Notes: generated from the letters alone by a model not told the origin. Numbered from the stretch's first letter, positions 7,501-16,900 are shown. The stretch: DNA of 33,059 bases from Fulvivirga kasyanovii (GCF_009711405.1 NZ_SMLW01000640.1:1-33059); one strand, 5' to 3'. Numbers and translations: made by a program.

Positions 7501-9567
7501 GCAGTAAGTTCATTTATTTACATTAAAGATGGGCCGGAGGGCTGGTCTCAGAGTAAATTTGCTCAATATGATGAGAACGAACTCAATGGATTGGACAGAG
7601 ACGAGTTCAGTAAAGAATTGGTTTATAAAGAGTCCGACATCGATGTTTATGTAAAAACCTATGGATCGGCAAACCCGGCCGGTGTATACGATATCTCGGT
7701 AAAACTGAACGGAACAGAATACATCATTGCCAATGGCAGGCCATGCAGAGACAATACATTGAACATCCTGGCTTTTGATAAGTCTTCAACTATTCCGTAT
7801 CCGGCAATACCTTTTATAATAACCGATAGCAGAACCTGTGGCAGGCTGCCTCAGGTTATCAATAGTTTTACCCGTTCTGAGTTTGAGATTGGTGATGAAA
7901 ACCTCCTGACCTGTATCGATAACATTAATGAAGGAGACTCGGTCATTATTTTCACCATTGGTAACCCTCAGTTTAGTTTGTGGTCTGCCGCTGTAAAAAC
8001 CAAGCTGGAAGAGATAGGAGCTTCCACTGCCAATATCAATGCCTTGGCGGATGGTGAGCCTTACATGCTTTTTGGCAAAAAAGGAGCCCCTGCAGGTAGT
8101 GCTGCCGAGATAAAGGCCACCATAGCTCCGGCTAACGAGCAGGAAATAGAGCTGGACGAAAACATAACCGGTATCTACTCCGACGGTATGATGTACTCCA
8201 CCCTCATCGGCCCGGCCACACAATGGCAGTCTTTGTTGTCTAATGTGACCATTTCAGAGCTTCCGCAGACGGATGTTTATGGCATCGATGTTTATGGTGT
8301 GAACTCTGCCGGCGATGAGCTTCTGCTACGTGGCAATGAAACAGCAAAAGTTGTGGACATCAGCACGATAGACGCTGACCAATATCCATATCTGAGATTA
8401 AAATACAATATTGAGGATGATGTGAACCTCACGCCCGGACAGCTTCGCAAGTGGCAGGTGCTGTACTCAGGAGTGCCTGAGGGTATACTGCTCGTGGATG
8501 ATGATACGGCACAGAAGAAAGAGCGCCCGGAAGGTGATGTCGTTGAGACTTCCTTTGGGTTTAAGAATATTTCCGATAAAAACTTCCCTGATTCAGTGAC
8601 CGTGCAATACACCCTGTTCAATCAGGATAGCCGTACTTCAGAAGTTAAAAATGTTAAGATCAAATCCCCGACACCGGGAGATACGACGAATTTTAACCTT
8701 AATTTGAAAACCTTGGGTAAAGTAGGACTTAACGATTATAACGTCTTTGTAAACCCGAATGAGTACCCTGAGCAGTATCTCGAAAACAACGTTTTTGATT
8801 ACAAAGGATATCTCAAAGTGATCAAAGACAATATTAATCCTTTGATTGATGTGGTTTTTGATGGCAGCTATATCATGGATGGTGACATTGTATCACCTAC
8901 ACCACTGATCTCGATCAGGATGAAAGATGAAAACCAGTTTATACTCAAGCAGGATACGACCGATGTGAATATCTTCCTCCGCAAATGTGAGAGCTGCGAT
9001 TTTAAGCGGATACCTTTTTCATCTGAGAGGTTACAATGGTTTCCGGCAGATGATGAAAACGATTTTCGCGTAGAGTATAAGCCGGATTTTAATGAAGATT
9101 ATGATCCTTCCAAAACTGATCCCTACCTGTATACTTTAAGGGTGGAGGCAGAGGATGCCAGTGGCAATACCTCAGGTAGTGAGCCTTATTCGATCAATTT
9201 TGAGGTTGTGTTTGAGTCTTCCATCACCAATTTTTATCCATACCCTAACCCTTTCTCATCCAGTACCAGGTTTATTTTTACCCTGACCGGAAGTGAGGTT
9301 CCTGATGAGATCAAGATCCAGATCATGACTGTATCCGGCAAAATAGTGAGGGAGATTACCCAAAACGAACTTGGCCCCATACGAATTGGCAATAACGTAA
9401 CTGATTTTGCCTGGGACGGCAAAGATGAGTTTGGCGATCAGCTCGCCAATGGCGTATACCTCTACAGGGTCATTGTACGACAGAATGGAGAAACGCTCGA
9501 CCATCGCGCAACTGCGGCTGATAAGGCCTTCAAAAACGGATTTGGAAAGATGTACCTTTTACGTTAA
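4525..9567 (+). CDS. porU2: C25 (gingipain) family cysteine peptidase, PorU2-type T9SS sortase
   Basis: 1680 residues, far longer than canonical PorU (about 1100-1200). Signal peptide about 1-21 (ends GYAQ). After a PorU-like N-terminal region comes a C25 domain at about 400-785 with catalytic His640 in FYGHSAPS and Cys674 in LVNGCNAGQ; the 34-residue spacing fits gingipains, and LLGDPAVKLFG closes the domain. Then follow a CARDB/Ig-like region (about 800-900), a segment at about 1070-1200 resembling the ILEI/FAM3 fold, a second CARDB-like region (about 1325-1430), and a C-terminal FlgD/T9SS-like domain (about 1570-1680: YPYPNPFSSSTRF ... FAWDGKDEFGDQLANGVYLYR). In T9SS, PorU cleaves cargo C-terminal signals and attaches cargo to the cell surface. 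Start ATG 4525 overlaps the porV2 stop; a second ATG at 4528 is equally possible. It could instead be a surface peptidase exported by T9SS. Confidence 0.8.
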   Translation: MMKKLAYLILFAFAAVPGYAQNYGNEWIDYNKQYYKIPVAREGIYRISHADLTNAGFPVNSVDPRRLQLFHRGQEQAIHVQGQGDAIFNTSDYIEFYGQKNDGKSDAELYEPVSAQPHQLYNIYTDTTAYFLTYNVLPVNGKRMETFSENNINGLPAQASHGEEVTIINTNQYSGGRSFNASDVTKFSYFDYGEGWTGQMIQEGQFVDYIINGVNLSVQSAGNPRLRVLLVGRDDVTHRAEIFVGQNPATLRSLGPVQFDQYNTYLYDGAINWSDINSSGELYVRISALGVSGNNDRLSTSYLQLVYPQSLNMGSANSKKFYLNTNAGNKSYVEVQNAPVTPLIFDITDPDNVRKIGFNTSGSTINAMVNNTSTARKLWVNGTTFITPVLKKITFQNINAANYDYLIISHPILMKPTGSVNDPVQAYADYRASFGFNVLKADITMLYDQFNYGIVNPLAIYRFMRYMVDNGDPKYLFLIGKGVDPSGNSHRNATGYVSVTKFGVTYRVRDLVPSAGSPPSDIRFTAGLNGTGYEPAVPVGRLPAVNPQQVLAYLDKVKEMEALPFDELWRKRLLHLSGGISTAELAVFRNYMDGFSNIAEGKYLGGKSKTISKESNSTVELINIDEEINNGLNLVTFYGHSAPSVTDIDIGYVSDPLLGYNNTGKYPFFLVNGCNAGQFFNNNVLFGEDWILAEDKGAIGFIAHSSFGFANNLKKYTDTFYSTGYADSVYISKGVGDIMKETVKRYMATSGTSPANITQVQQMVLLGDPAVKLFGPEKADYETNDNNVYLESFDGGVVSAQSDSFAVKVIVRNFGRVSSRNLTMRVTRTLSNNNVMVYDSIFSPVYFQDTLTMTIKNESLAGFGNNQFMVELDYTSEVDELNEGNNTAILNAFIPLFGTKNLYPVNYSIVSSQPVELLVQATDILTDSRDFVIEIDTVKTFNSPFKKQNTINSKLLASWQVSLLPDVAANDSVVYFWRSKFAQAGEDENEEWAVSSFIYIKDGPEGWSQSKFAQYDENELNGLDRDEFSKELVYKESDIDVYVKTYGSANPAGVYDISVKLNGTEYIIANGRPCRDNTLNILAFDKSSTIPYPAIPFIITDSRTCGRLPQVINSFTRSEFEIGDENLLTCIDNINEGDSVIIFTIGNPQFSLWSAAVKTKLEEIGASTANINALADGEPYMLFGKKGAPAGSAAEIKATIAPANEQEIELDENITGIYSDGMMYSTLIGPATQWQSLLSNVTISELPQTDVYGIDVYGVNSAGDELLLRGNETAKVVDISTIDADQYPYLRLKYNIEDDVNLTPGQLRKWQVLYSGVPEGILLVDDDTAQKKERPEGDVVETSFGFKNISDKNFPDSVTVQYTLFNQDSRTSEVKNVKIKSPTPGDTTNFNLNLKTLGKVGLNDYNVFVNPNEYPEQYLENNVFDYKGYLKVIKDNINPLIDVVFDGSYIMDGDIVSPTPLISIRMKDENQFILKQDTTDVNIFLRKCESCDFKRIPFSSERLQWFPADDENDFRVEYKPDFNEDYDPSKTDPYLYTLRVEAEDASGNTSGSEPYSINFEVVFESSITNFYPYPNPFSSSTRFIFTLTGSEVPDEIKIQIMTVSGKIVREITQNELGPIRIGNNVTDFAWDGKDEFGDQLANGVYLYRVIVRQNGETLDHRATAADKAFKNGFGKMYLLR

Positions 9568-9611
9568 TCACATAACTTCTTTGTTCAGACAATGCGAAAG
9601 AACTAAACAGC

Positions 9612-9665
9612 AGCTTTACTAAACTTCTAAAGTTTGGTAAAGCTCACTGTTCGTGAGTATTGGCA
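9612..9665 (+). repeat. Palindromic intergenic element, copy A
   Basis: A 15-bp stem with a 3-base loop (AGCTTTACTAAACTT at 9612-9626 pairs with 9630-9644, one G-T wobble) is followed by a 5-bp stem CTCAC/GTGAG around TGTTC (9643-9657) and the tail ATTGGCAG. A diverged copy in the same orientation lies at 19992-20047. There is no T-run, so it is not a classic terminator. Confidence 0.65.
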
Positions 9666-9798
9666 GAACGAAAGACATTGCCGATTGCCATTAGCCAATG
9701 TCTATCAAACAAAGAACCGAACCTTAGCCTCTTCCGGAAATTTCGCCTGATCCGGATTTAAAGTGAGGTAAAAACAAATCAAAAGCTTATATTAATAG

Positions 9799-9832
9799 TA
9801 TATCCTCCCCCGGAATGGGTGATATATTTTTT
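9799..9832 (+). terminator. Possible terminator or attenuator before the kinase gene
   Basis: TATATC (9799-9804) pairs with GATATA (9821-9826), with an inner CCC/GGG pairing, and six T follow directly (9827-9832). It lies 40 bases before the kinase start, so it could end porU2 read-through or attenuate the kinase transcript. The outer stem is AT-rich and weak. Confidence 0.4.
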
Positions 9833-9871
9833 CGTGCTATTTTGCATATTGATTTGAGATTTAAATAGCCT

Positions 9872-12800
9872 GTGGTTCGTCATATTCTGCGATATATACT
9901 TATGTTAAGCCTGTTCATTCAGGGATATTCAGGCTATGGGCAGTCCTATAATTTTATTAATTATGGGATATCTGACGGACTTGCCCATGAGAAAGTACTT
10001 GATTTCTGCGAAGATAAATTTGGCAACCTTTGGATAGCCACATTGGGTGGGGGCCTATCAAAATTTAATGGCCTTACCTTTCAAAATTTAACCATTCGCG
10101 ACGGCCTGGCCAGCAACTATGTCAGGGACGTGATGGTGGATAGCAAGGGCAATATCTGGGCAGCCACTGCTGTGGGTATTTCACGGTATGATGGCAAACG
10201 AGTTCGTAATTTTGATATTATTGATAATAATGAAAGGGAAAATTCAGTCAATGTCATCTATGAAGACCAGGCAGGTGATATCTGGTTTTCTGCCCCAACA
10301 GGAGGTATTGGCAGGATTGACTCAAACACGGAGCAGATCGAAACTTTTAAGATTCCCAATAGTACTGCCAATGATAAAGTTATTGCTATTACGGAAGATA
10401 AGGATGGCATGCTTTGGTTTATTTCGGCGGTTAAAGGCCTCTTTGCCTATGACGGTAAGGGCTTTGTAAATTATGTTAATAACTCAGACTTCAAAGGCTA
10501 CTTACTGTCGGTTTGTGCTGATGATAATGGTGTGCTTTGGCTGGGCTCCAATAAAGGCCTGCTGCGCTTCGATCCGGCTCACCCTGAAATTATCAATGAT
10601 TTTTTTCCTCCGCTCAAAGGTGTTTTTATAAAATCTGCCATTGTAAAAGATACGTCTAACTTCTGGAGCGTGTCTGCCTATGGCATCATGCAGTATGATC
10701 ATGGCAAAGTGCGGACCTTTGGTTCGCAACAGGGCTTTACTAACCTCGTAGTCAACAATATTTACAGCGACCGGGAAGGAATAATATGGGCAGGTACCGA
10801 TGGGGATGGGATCTATAAGCTCTCCAACGAAATCTTTGTCCATTACGGGCGCGAACATGGTCTTCATAACTACTTCATCACCTCCATACTTCAGGGCTAC
10901 GACGGTAAATACTGGATCAGTTCGTATGGAGGGGGAGTGGATGTTTTTGATGGCAGCGGCTTTCAGAACCTCAACACTACAGATGGCCTGAGTAATGCCT
11001 ACATCTGGGCCAGCACGCTTGACAAGCAGGGCAATGTTTGGCTAGGTACCAAAGGCTCGGGCCTGATCAGATTTGACGGCGAGACCTATTCCTACCTGGA
11101 TGTAGACGATGGGCTGGTATACAACTCCATCCGCTGCCTGTTCAGTGACAGCCAGAACAACCTATGGATAGGAACGGCCAATGGCCTGAGCCGCTATGAT
11201 GGCAAATCCTTCCACAATTACAATGTCGATAATGGCTTGTACGACAATACCATTTGGAGCATTTCAGAGCCAATGGAGGGTAAAATAATGATTGTCACCC
11301 GTAAAGGGTTCAGCTATTTTATGGAAGGGAAAATGAGCAAAGACTTTAATGATGAAAACGTCTTTGACAAACGGGTGAATGTAGCCCTTGAAGATGCCTA
11401 TGGCAACTACTGGATCGGCTACTCAGGACATGGGTTGCTCAGGATCAGTAAAGACAGAAAAGACTATAACCTGCTGACCACAGACAATGGGCTGACCTCC
11501 GACCTGATCTACAACCTGATCTTTGATGATGAGGGAAACCTGATCGTAGGCATGGAGCGTGGGGTGGATAAACTCTTTCTTACCGGCGAAAACCAGATCA
11601 GGAGAATAAAGAATTATGGTAAGACGGAAGGATTTAAAAATATTCAAACCACACATAATGCGGTATATAAAGATGAAGAAGGCAATATCTGGTTTGGCGC
11701 ACCCGATGGTGTTTTTAAGTTTCAGCCACATAAGGAATTTCCCAACCAGGTAGAGCCCGTAACCTATATTTCCGGTGTCAAGCTTTTTTACCAGGAGGTA
11801 AACTGGGACAAATATGCAGACAGCACTTCCAACTGGCATAACCTGCCCATTGACCTGCAATTGCCATACAATGAAAATAATCTGGTGATTGAATATTTCG
11901 GAAGCAGTCTCAATAACCAGCCTGAGGTGACGTACAAATTCAGGCTGCTCGGTTTGGAGAAAGAGTGGAGTCCGCTGACAGCAAAATCTGAGGCCGTCTA
12001 TACCAATTTGTCACCGGGAGAATATACCTTCGAAGTGTTGGCGGCAAACAGCGATGGTGTTTGGAATGAGCATCCGGCCACTTTTAAATTTGAAATTGTG
12101 CCTCCGTTCTGGCAGGAGCCCTGGTTCTTTATTTTACTTCTGGTATTGATCATAGCGGGCATTAAGCTCTTCAACGACTACAGGGTAAGGGCCAACCTCA
12201 ATAAAATACTGACCGTAGAGCGCATACGTGCCGAAGAATTGGTAAAGGTGAGGAAGCGCATGGCCAGGGACTTTCATGACAATATGGGAAACCAACTGGC
12301 CAGTATCACAGTATTTGCCAACCTGATCAGCCTTAAGCTGAAAGACAAATCGGAAGAGATCGACGAACTGCTTAAAAACATCGAAAAGCACACCAAATCG
12401 CTATTTAATGGTACCAAAGATTTCATCTGGTCTATAGACCCGGAGAGTGACAACCTTAGTGAGGTGTTCACTTATATTAAAGATTTTGGCGAAGACCTTT
12501 TTAACAATACCACTATTTCCTTTTTCTCCAAAGCGGATGATCTGAGCGTGAGGAACCTGCCCCTGCCCTCGGGGTGGAGCAGGCAGATCGTTTTGATCTT
12601 TAAAGAGGCTATGACCAATGCCCTGAAACACTCGAATGGAGATGAAGTGCATCTGGATTTAAACCTTGTCAAAAATGAATTCGTTATAACCTTTAAAGAT
12701 AATGGTATAGGCCTTGACCATGAAAGGCTGGGGAAAGGGCATGGCTTCAAAAACATGCGTTCCCGGGCCTCGCAGATCAATTGTACTGTAGAGGTGGAGA

Positions 12801-12886
12801 GCAAAATTCAAAATTACGGTACAATCATCCGCTTTAGAGGAAGTATTCAATCAGGACCCAAAGAACGAGAAATTAAGATTTACTAA
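9872..12886 (+). CDS. Two-component sensor histidine kinase with beta-propeller sensor (reg_prop, Y_Y_Y)
   Basis: 1004 residues. A signal peptide or anchor (about 1-24, ending GYGQ) leads into 14 recognisable propeller repeats of the type NLWIATLGGGLSKFNG, enough for two seven-bladed propellers (about 25-640). A Y_Y_Y domain follows at about 665-745, then one membrane helix (about 749-767). The cytoplasmic part has a HisKA_3 dimerisation domain with the phospho-acceptor His802 in ARDFHDNMGNQ, and a HATPase with N-box KEAMTNALKHS and G-box DNGIGL. There is no fused receiver or AraC domain, so it is not a hybrid HTCS; the partner is the NarL-type regulator 15 bases downstream. The architecture implies sensing of a periplasmic ligand, perhaps a glycan. 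The start is GTG at 9872; an in-frame ATG at 9902 would shorten the signal peptide and remove its basic residues. Confidence 0.9.
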   Translation: MVRHILRYILMLSLFIQGYSGYGQSYNFINYGISDGLAHEKVLDFCEDKFGNLWIATLGGGLSKFNGLTFQNLTIRDGLASNYVRDVMVDSKGNIWAATAVGISRYDGKRVRNFDIIDNNERENSVNVIYEDQAGDIWFSAPTGGIGRIDSNTEQIETFKIPNSTANDKVIAITEDKDGMLWFISAVKGLFAYDGKGFVNYVNNSDFKGYLLSVCADDNGVLWLGSNKGLLRFDPAHPEIINDFFPPLKGVFIKSAIVKDTSNFWSVSAYGIMQYDHGKVRTFGSQQGFTNLVVNNIYSDREGIIWAGTDGDGIYKLSNEIFVHYGREHGLHNYFITSILQGYDGKYWISSYGGGVDVFDGSGFQNLNTTDGLSNAYIWASTLDKQGNVWLGTKGSGLIRFDGETYSYLDVDDGLVYNSIRCLFSDSQNNLWIGTANGLSRYDGKSFHNYNVDNGLYDNTIWSISEPMEGKIMIVTRKGFSYFMEGKMSKDFNDENVFDKRVNVALEDAYGNYWIGYSGHGLLRISKDRKDYNLLTTDNGLTSDLIYNLIFDDEGNLIVGMERGVDKLFLTGENQIRRIKNYGKTEGFKNIQTTHNAVYKDEEGNIWFGAPDGVFKFQPHKEFPNQVEPVTYISGVKLFYQEVNWDKYADSTSNWHNLPIDLQLPYNENNLVIEYFGSSLNNQPEVTYKFRLLGLEKEWSPLTAKSEAVYTNLSPGEYTFEVLAANSDGVWNEHPATFKFEIVPPFWQEPWFFILLLVLIIAGIKLFNDYRVRANLNKILTVERIRAEELVKVRKRMARDFHDNMGNQLASITVFANLISLKLKDKSEEIDELLKNIEKHTKSLFNGTKDFIWSIDPESDNLSEVFTYIKDFGEDLFNNTTISFFSKADDLSVRNLPLPSGWSRQIVLIFKEAMTNALKHSNGDEVHLDLNLVKNEFVITFKDNGIGLDHERLGKGHGFKNMRSRASQINCTVEVESKIQNYGTIIRFRGSIQSGPKEREIKIY

Positions 12887-12901
12887 TTAAATGTATATGC
12901 G

Positions 12902-13531
12902 ATGAATTACTTCAGGTCAAGAATTGTGATCGTTGAGGACAACGATGCGGTAAGGGAAGGCTTTACCTTGATTATCAACAGCGTGAGCAACTACTATGTG
13001 GTCAATGCTTATGATAATGCCGAGGACTGCATAAAGAATTTAAAAAAAGATAAACCGGAAATTATCCTGATGGACCTGGAACTGCCAGGCATCAACGGTA
13101 TAGAGGCTATTGCGCTGATCAAGAAGCAAAACCCCGGTATTGAATTGATAGTGAATACCATTTACGAAAACAGTGACCTCGTCTTTCAGGCCCTGTGTGC
13201 CGGAGCGTCCGGTTACATCACCAAAAATACCAGCCATACGGAATTACTCGACGCCATTGATGAGGTAATTCAGGGTGGAGCCCCTATGAGCAGTAAAATT
13301 GCCAAACTGGTGGTCAATTCATTTCAGAAAAACCCGAACTCCCCGCTTTCCGGAAGGGAAACAGAGGTTCTTGAGCTGCTGTCCAAAGGCAAGAGCTACA
13401 GCATGATAGCCCAGGAACTGTTTATTACCAAAGAGACCGCCAAGTCGCATATTAAAAATATTTACTCTAAACTACAGGTCAATAGCAAGTCCGAAGCCAT
13501 AGCCAAGGCTACCAAAGAGAAGCTGATTTAA
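12902..13531 (+). CDS. NarL/LuxR family response regulator
   Basis: 209 residues. The receiver domain (about 6-122) has the acidic pair Glu12-Asp13, the phospho-acceptor Asp58 in ILMDLELPG, and the conserved Lys in YITKNTS. The C-terminal LuxR-type HTH (about 145-205) starts LSGRETEVLELLSKGKS and contains the recognition helix KETAKSHIKNIYSKL. It lies 15 bases after the HisKA_3 kinase gene, the classic NarX/NarL-like pairing, so it should receive phosphate from His802 of that kinase. Target genes are not shown by the sequence; the SusCD operon 400 bases downstream is a candidate by position only. Confidence 0.93.
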   Translation: MNYFRSRIVIVEDNDAVREGFTLIINSVSNYYVVNAYDNAEDCIKNLKKDKPEIILMDLELPGINGIEAIALIKKQNPGIELIVNTIYENSDLVFQALCAGASGYITKNTSHTELLDAIDEVIQGGAPMSSKIAKLVVNSFQKNPNSPLSGRETEVLELLSKGKSYSMIAQELFITKETAKSHIKNIYSKLQVNSKSEAIAKATKEKLI

Positions 13532-13929
13532 GGTTTATTAATATATCTACTCTTACCTCAGACAGGGCTGAAAGCCCTGTCTGAGGTAAGTTCTATTACC
13601 CAATTTGGATGGCTTAAAAAGCCTCCGCCGTCCATCAATCATTGCCGCAATAGCCCCTTTCATACGGAAAAACTCCCCAATATAGATCGTCAAACCGAAG
13701 CCTGATTTTAGCCCGAAGGGGATGTAAATGCCGATTTTTTCCGCATTTAGGTTAAAAAAATCCCTTCAAATTCCGTCATTCCGGGGGATTTTTCCTGCAT
13801 ACAGTTTAGTGACCTTTGATTAAGGACCAAATTGGCTTTAAGGAAGAACAGGAGCTTTCACACTACACTCCGGGAAATCCTTTCACGCCAGTCAGGTCGA
13901 AATAATTTATTTCACTTAAACCGTATAGT
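13532..13929. other. Intergenic region and probable leader upstream of susC
   Basis: 398 bases without a credible gene. It begins with a very strong hairpin (13552-13590). A second candidate hairpin is AAAAATCCC (13756-13764) with GGGATTTTT (13785-13793) around a 20-base loop. I could not find a convincing -33/-7 promoter; TAATTTAT at 13903-13910 is the best but weak -7 match. Confidence 0.5.
13552..13590 (+). terminator. 18-bp perfect hairpin after the response regulator gene
   Basis: CTTACCTCAGACAGGGCT (13552-13569) pairs perfectly with 13573-13590 around a GAA triloop, 21 bases after the regulator stop. What follows is only TTCTATTACC, so a Rho-independent role is plausible but the T-run is poor. 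It may instead protect the 3' end of the mRNA. Confidence 0.55.
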
Positions 13930-16900
13930 ATGAAGAAGTTTTTACTCATTAGTTTCATGCTGGTCCTGATACTCGGGCACTATGAGTCTCAGGCGCAGGA
14001 ACGATCAATCACGGGTAAGGTGACCTCAGTGGATGAGGGACAGCCTTTGCCCGGTGTAAACGTAGTGCTGAAAGGTACTACGACAGGAACCGTTACCGAT
14101 ATCGATGGTAACTACAAACTCAATGTGCCTCAGGAGGGAGGAGTGCTGGTTTTTTCTTTCATTGGTCTGGAATCTCAGGAAATGGCAGTGGGATCACGTG
14201 CCGTGATCGATGTGCAGATGGCCTCGGATGTAACGCAGCTCAGTGAAGTAGTAGTGACGGCTGTGGGTATTGAGCGTAGCAAGAAATCATTGGGGTACTC
14301 AGTGGAAAATGTAGGCTCCGAACAAATCCAGCAGAAGTCGGAACCTGATGTGCTGAAAGCCTTGCAGGGCAAGGTGCCCGGTGTGCAGATCTCTGCCTCA
14401 TCCGGGTCGCCCGGTAGTGCCACCAGGATCACCATTAGGGGAGCTTCATCATTTTTGGGAAGCAACCAGCCGCTGTTTGTGGTGGATGGTATCCCTTATA
14501 ATGATACGCAGTTTGACACTAACAACCAGTTGACAGGTGGTGCTGCCTATGCCAATGGTCTGGCCCAGCTTGATCCTAATAACATTGCCTCCATATCAGT
14601 GTTGAAAGGTGCCGCCGCGGCTGCTTTATACGGGTCAAGGGCTGCCAATGGTGTTATCGTAGTAACCACCAAATCAGGAAGTGCAAGGGCTTCGAGAAAA
14701 GGATTGGAAATAACCGTGTCATCTTCATTTGCCATTGAGGAGATCGCCAACCTTCCTGATTATCAGAATACCTACGGAAATGGTGCAGAATTTTTATATT
14801 CGAATTCAAATGGTTCATGGGGCCCTGCTTTTGCTTCACTGGATTCGTTCCCTACCTGGGCCAATTACCTGAACGCATTTCCCGACTTGCCGGCAAACTT
14901 GCCCTATGTAGCGCAACCGGATAACGTAAAAGATCTATTTGAAACAGGTACGATCTATGATAACTCCATCAGCATAGTAGGAGGGAATGAAAAAGCCACA
15001 CTATCAGCCGTGGTTTCCCATATGACCCAGGATGGTTACATCCCTTTCTCTTCCTTTGACAGAAGCAACCTCAGCATAGGAGGTAATGCACAACTGGATA
15101 ACAAGGTGATCATTGGTGGTAACCTGTCGTATACCCGCACGGAGCAACATGGACCTATATTTGGAGCGGCTGCTGCCGATCCTACTGCTGCATCATCTTT
15201 TGCGCGGACACTCTGGCTGGGAAGGACATGGGACACCAGTCTGCCTTATGAAAACCCGCAAGGGGGATCAGTATTTTACAACACACTGGCAGTTGACCAC
15301 CCGCTATGGTCATGGAAGCACAATGGCCTTACTGCAAATGTTAACAGGTTGGCGGCCAACTTCAATGTGGCCTATGACATCACCGATTGGCTGACAGCAT
15401 CATTCAAAGTGGGTACCAACACTTTCAATGACAGAAGGCAACAGGTATGGGATATTGGCTCTAATGCCTTTAGTGGTACAGGCGCTATACTGGATGATGA
15501 TATTTACTTCGAGGAAATTGAGACCAACTTCCTCCTTACCTTCCAGAAAGACCTGAATGAGGATTTTGATATTAAGGCCATAATAGGGCACAACTCCAAC
15601 CAAAGGACTATCGACAGGCAGTCTACCTTAGGTACTACTATCGTTTCTCCCGGTATTTATGATATCGATAATACCAACACCCTGGTGCCCAATGGCGGTA
15701 CATATTCCAAACGAAGATTGATGGGTGTTTTTGGAGAATTTAATGTCGGATACAGGGACTTCCTGTTTTTGAACATGACCGGTAGAAACGATTGGTCATC
15801 TACCTTGCCGGTTGAGAGCAGAAGCTTCTTTTATCCAAGTGCTTCGTTGTCTTTCATCTTTACCGAAGCGTTTGATATCAACAGCAACACACTTACCAAT
15901 GGTAAGTTAAGGGCTAGCTGGGCCAAGGTAGGTAATGATGCAGGTCCATATTCATTAACCAATACATTCTCCGTAAACCTGGGTAACAATACCGGTGTGA
16001 TCGGTTCAGTTAACCAAAACGACCTGCCGTTTTTAGGGCAGCCGGGTATTACGCAGAGCAACATAGCGGCAGATCCTGACCTGACCCCTGAGTTTACCAA
16101 AGAGTGGGAACTGGGTACGAGTCTGGTCTTTTTTGACGACCGTATCAACCTTGATGTAACCTATTACAAGAGGAACTCGACTGATCAGATCGCCAATGTA
16201 ACCTTACCTTCGGCTTCCGGCTTCGAGCAACTGATCACCAATTTTGGAGACCTCGAAAACAGAGGATGGGAAGTAGGTTTAGGACTGGTGCCTGTTAAGC
16301 TGAGCAACGGCTTCAAGTGGGAGACTTATACTACTTTCACCAAAAACGAGAGCGAAGTGCTGGCATTGTCAGACGGAGTGGAGCGCATCAATATAAGAAA
16401 CCTGTTTGGTGGAGGTGTAAGGCCAATCCTTGAAGTAGGACAGCCGTACGGAGCATTGTATGGTTCAGTATCCGCAAGGGATGAAGAAGGTAACTTCCTG
16501 ATCGACCCGAGAACAGGTATTTTATTCCCAAGCCTTGAAAATAATGGCTTAGGTATCATTGGTGATCCTAATCCTGATTTTACCCTGGGCTTCATCAACA
16601 CCTTTAGCTTCAAAGGCATTATACTACAGGCCCTGCTCGACTACAGACATGGAGGTGATATCTACACCACCACGGTAGAGCGCTTATTGGGCAGGGGAGT
16701 GACCAAGGATACGGAAGACAGAGAGGCTTCAAGGATAATCCCGGGATTCTACGGAGACCCGAATACAGGTCAGCCATTGCTGGATGAGAGTGGCAATAAA
16801 ATTCCGAATACCACACAAATCACTACCAACGACCTGTTCTTCTCCAATGGAGGTTCCCAGCAATCGTTTGGTATCAATGGTGCAGATGAAATGTCTGTAT

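Larger units (their letters stand above)
9568..9871. other. Intergenic region between porU2 and the propeller kinase
   Basis: 304 bases with no credible gene. From left to right it holds a 15-bp hairpin plus a 5-bp hairpin (copy A of the palindromic element), an 8-bp inverted repeat AGACATTG/CAATGTCT at 9673-9680 and 9696-9703, and an AT-rich hairpin followed by six T at 9799-9832. The run of hairpins makes the 3' end of porU2 mRNA strongly structured. Confidence 0.6.

Noticed and set aside
7786-8223. Long antisense open frame (145 codons) within porU2
   Set aside because: No recognisable product; it is a shadow of a strongly supported coding frame.
13811-13850. Similarity of CCTTTGATTAAGGACCAA with CCTTTTGATTGGGACCAA near 19937-19955
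   Set aside because: About 18 aligned bases with gaps and no shared context; could be chance in AT-rich DNA.
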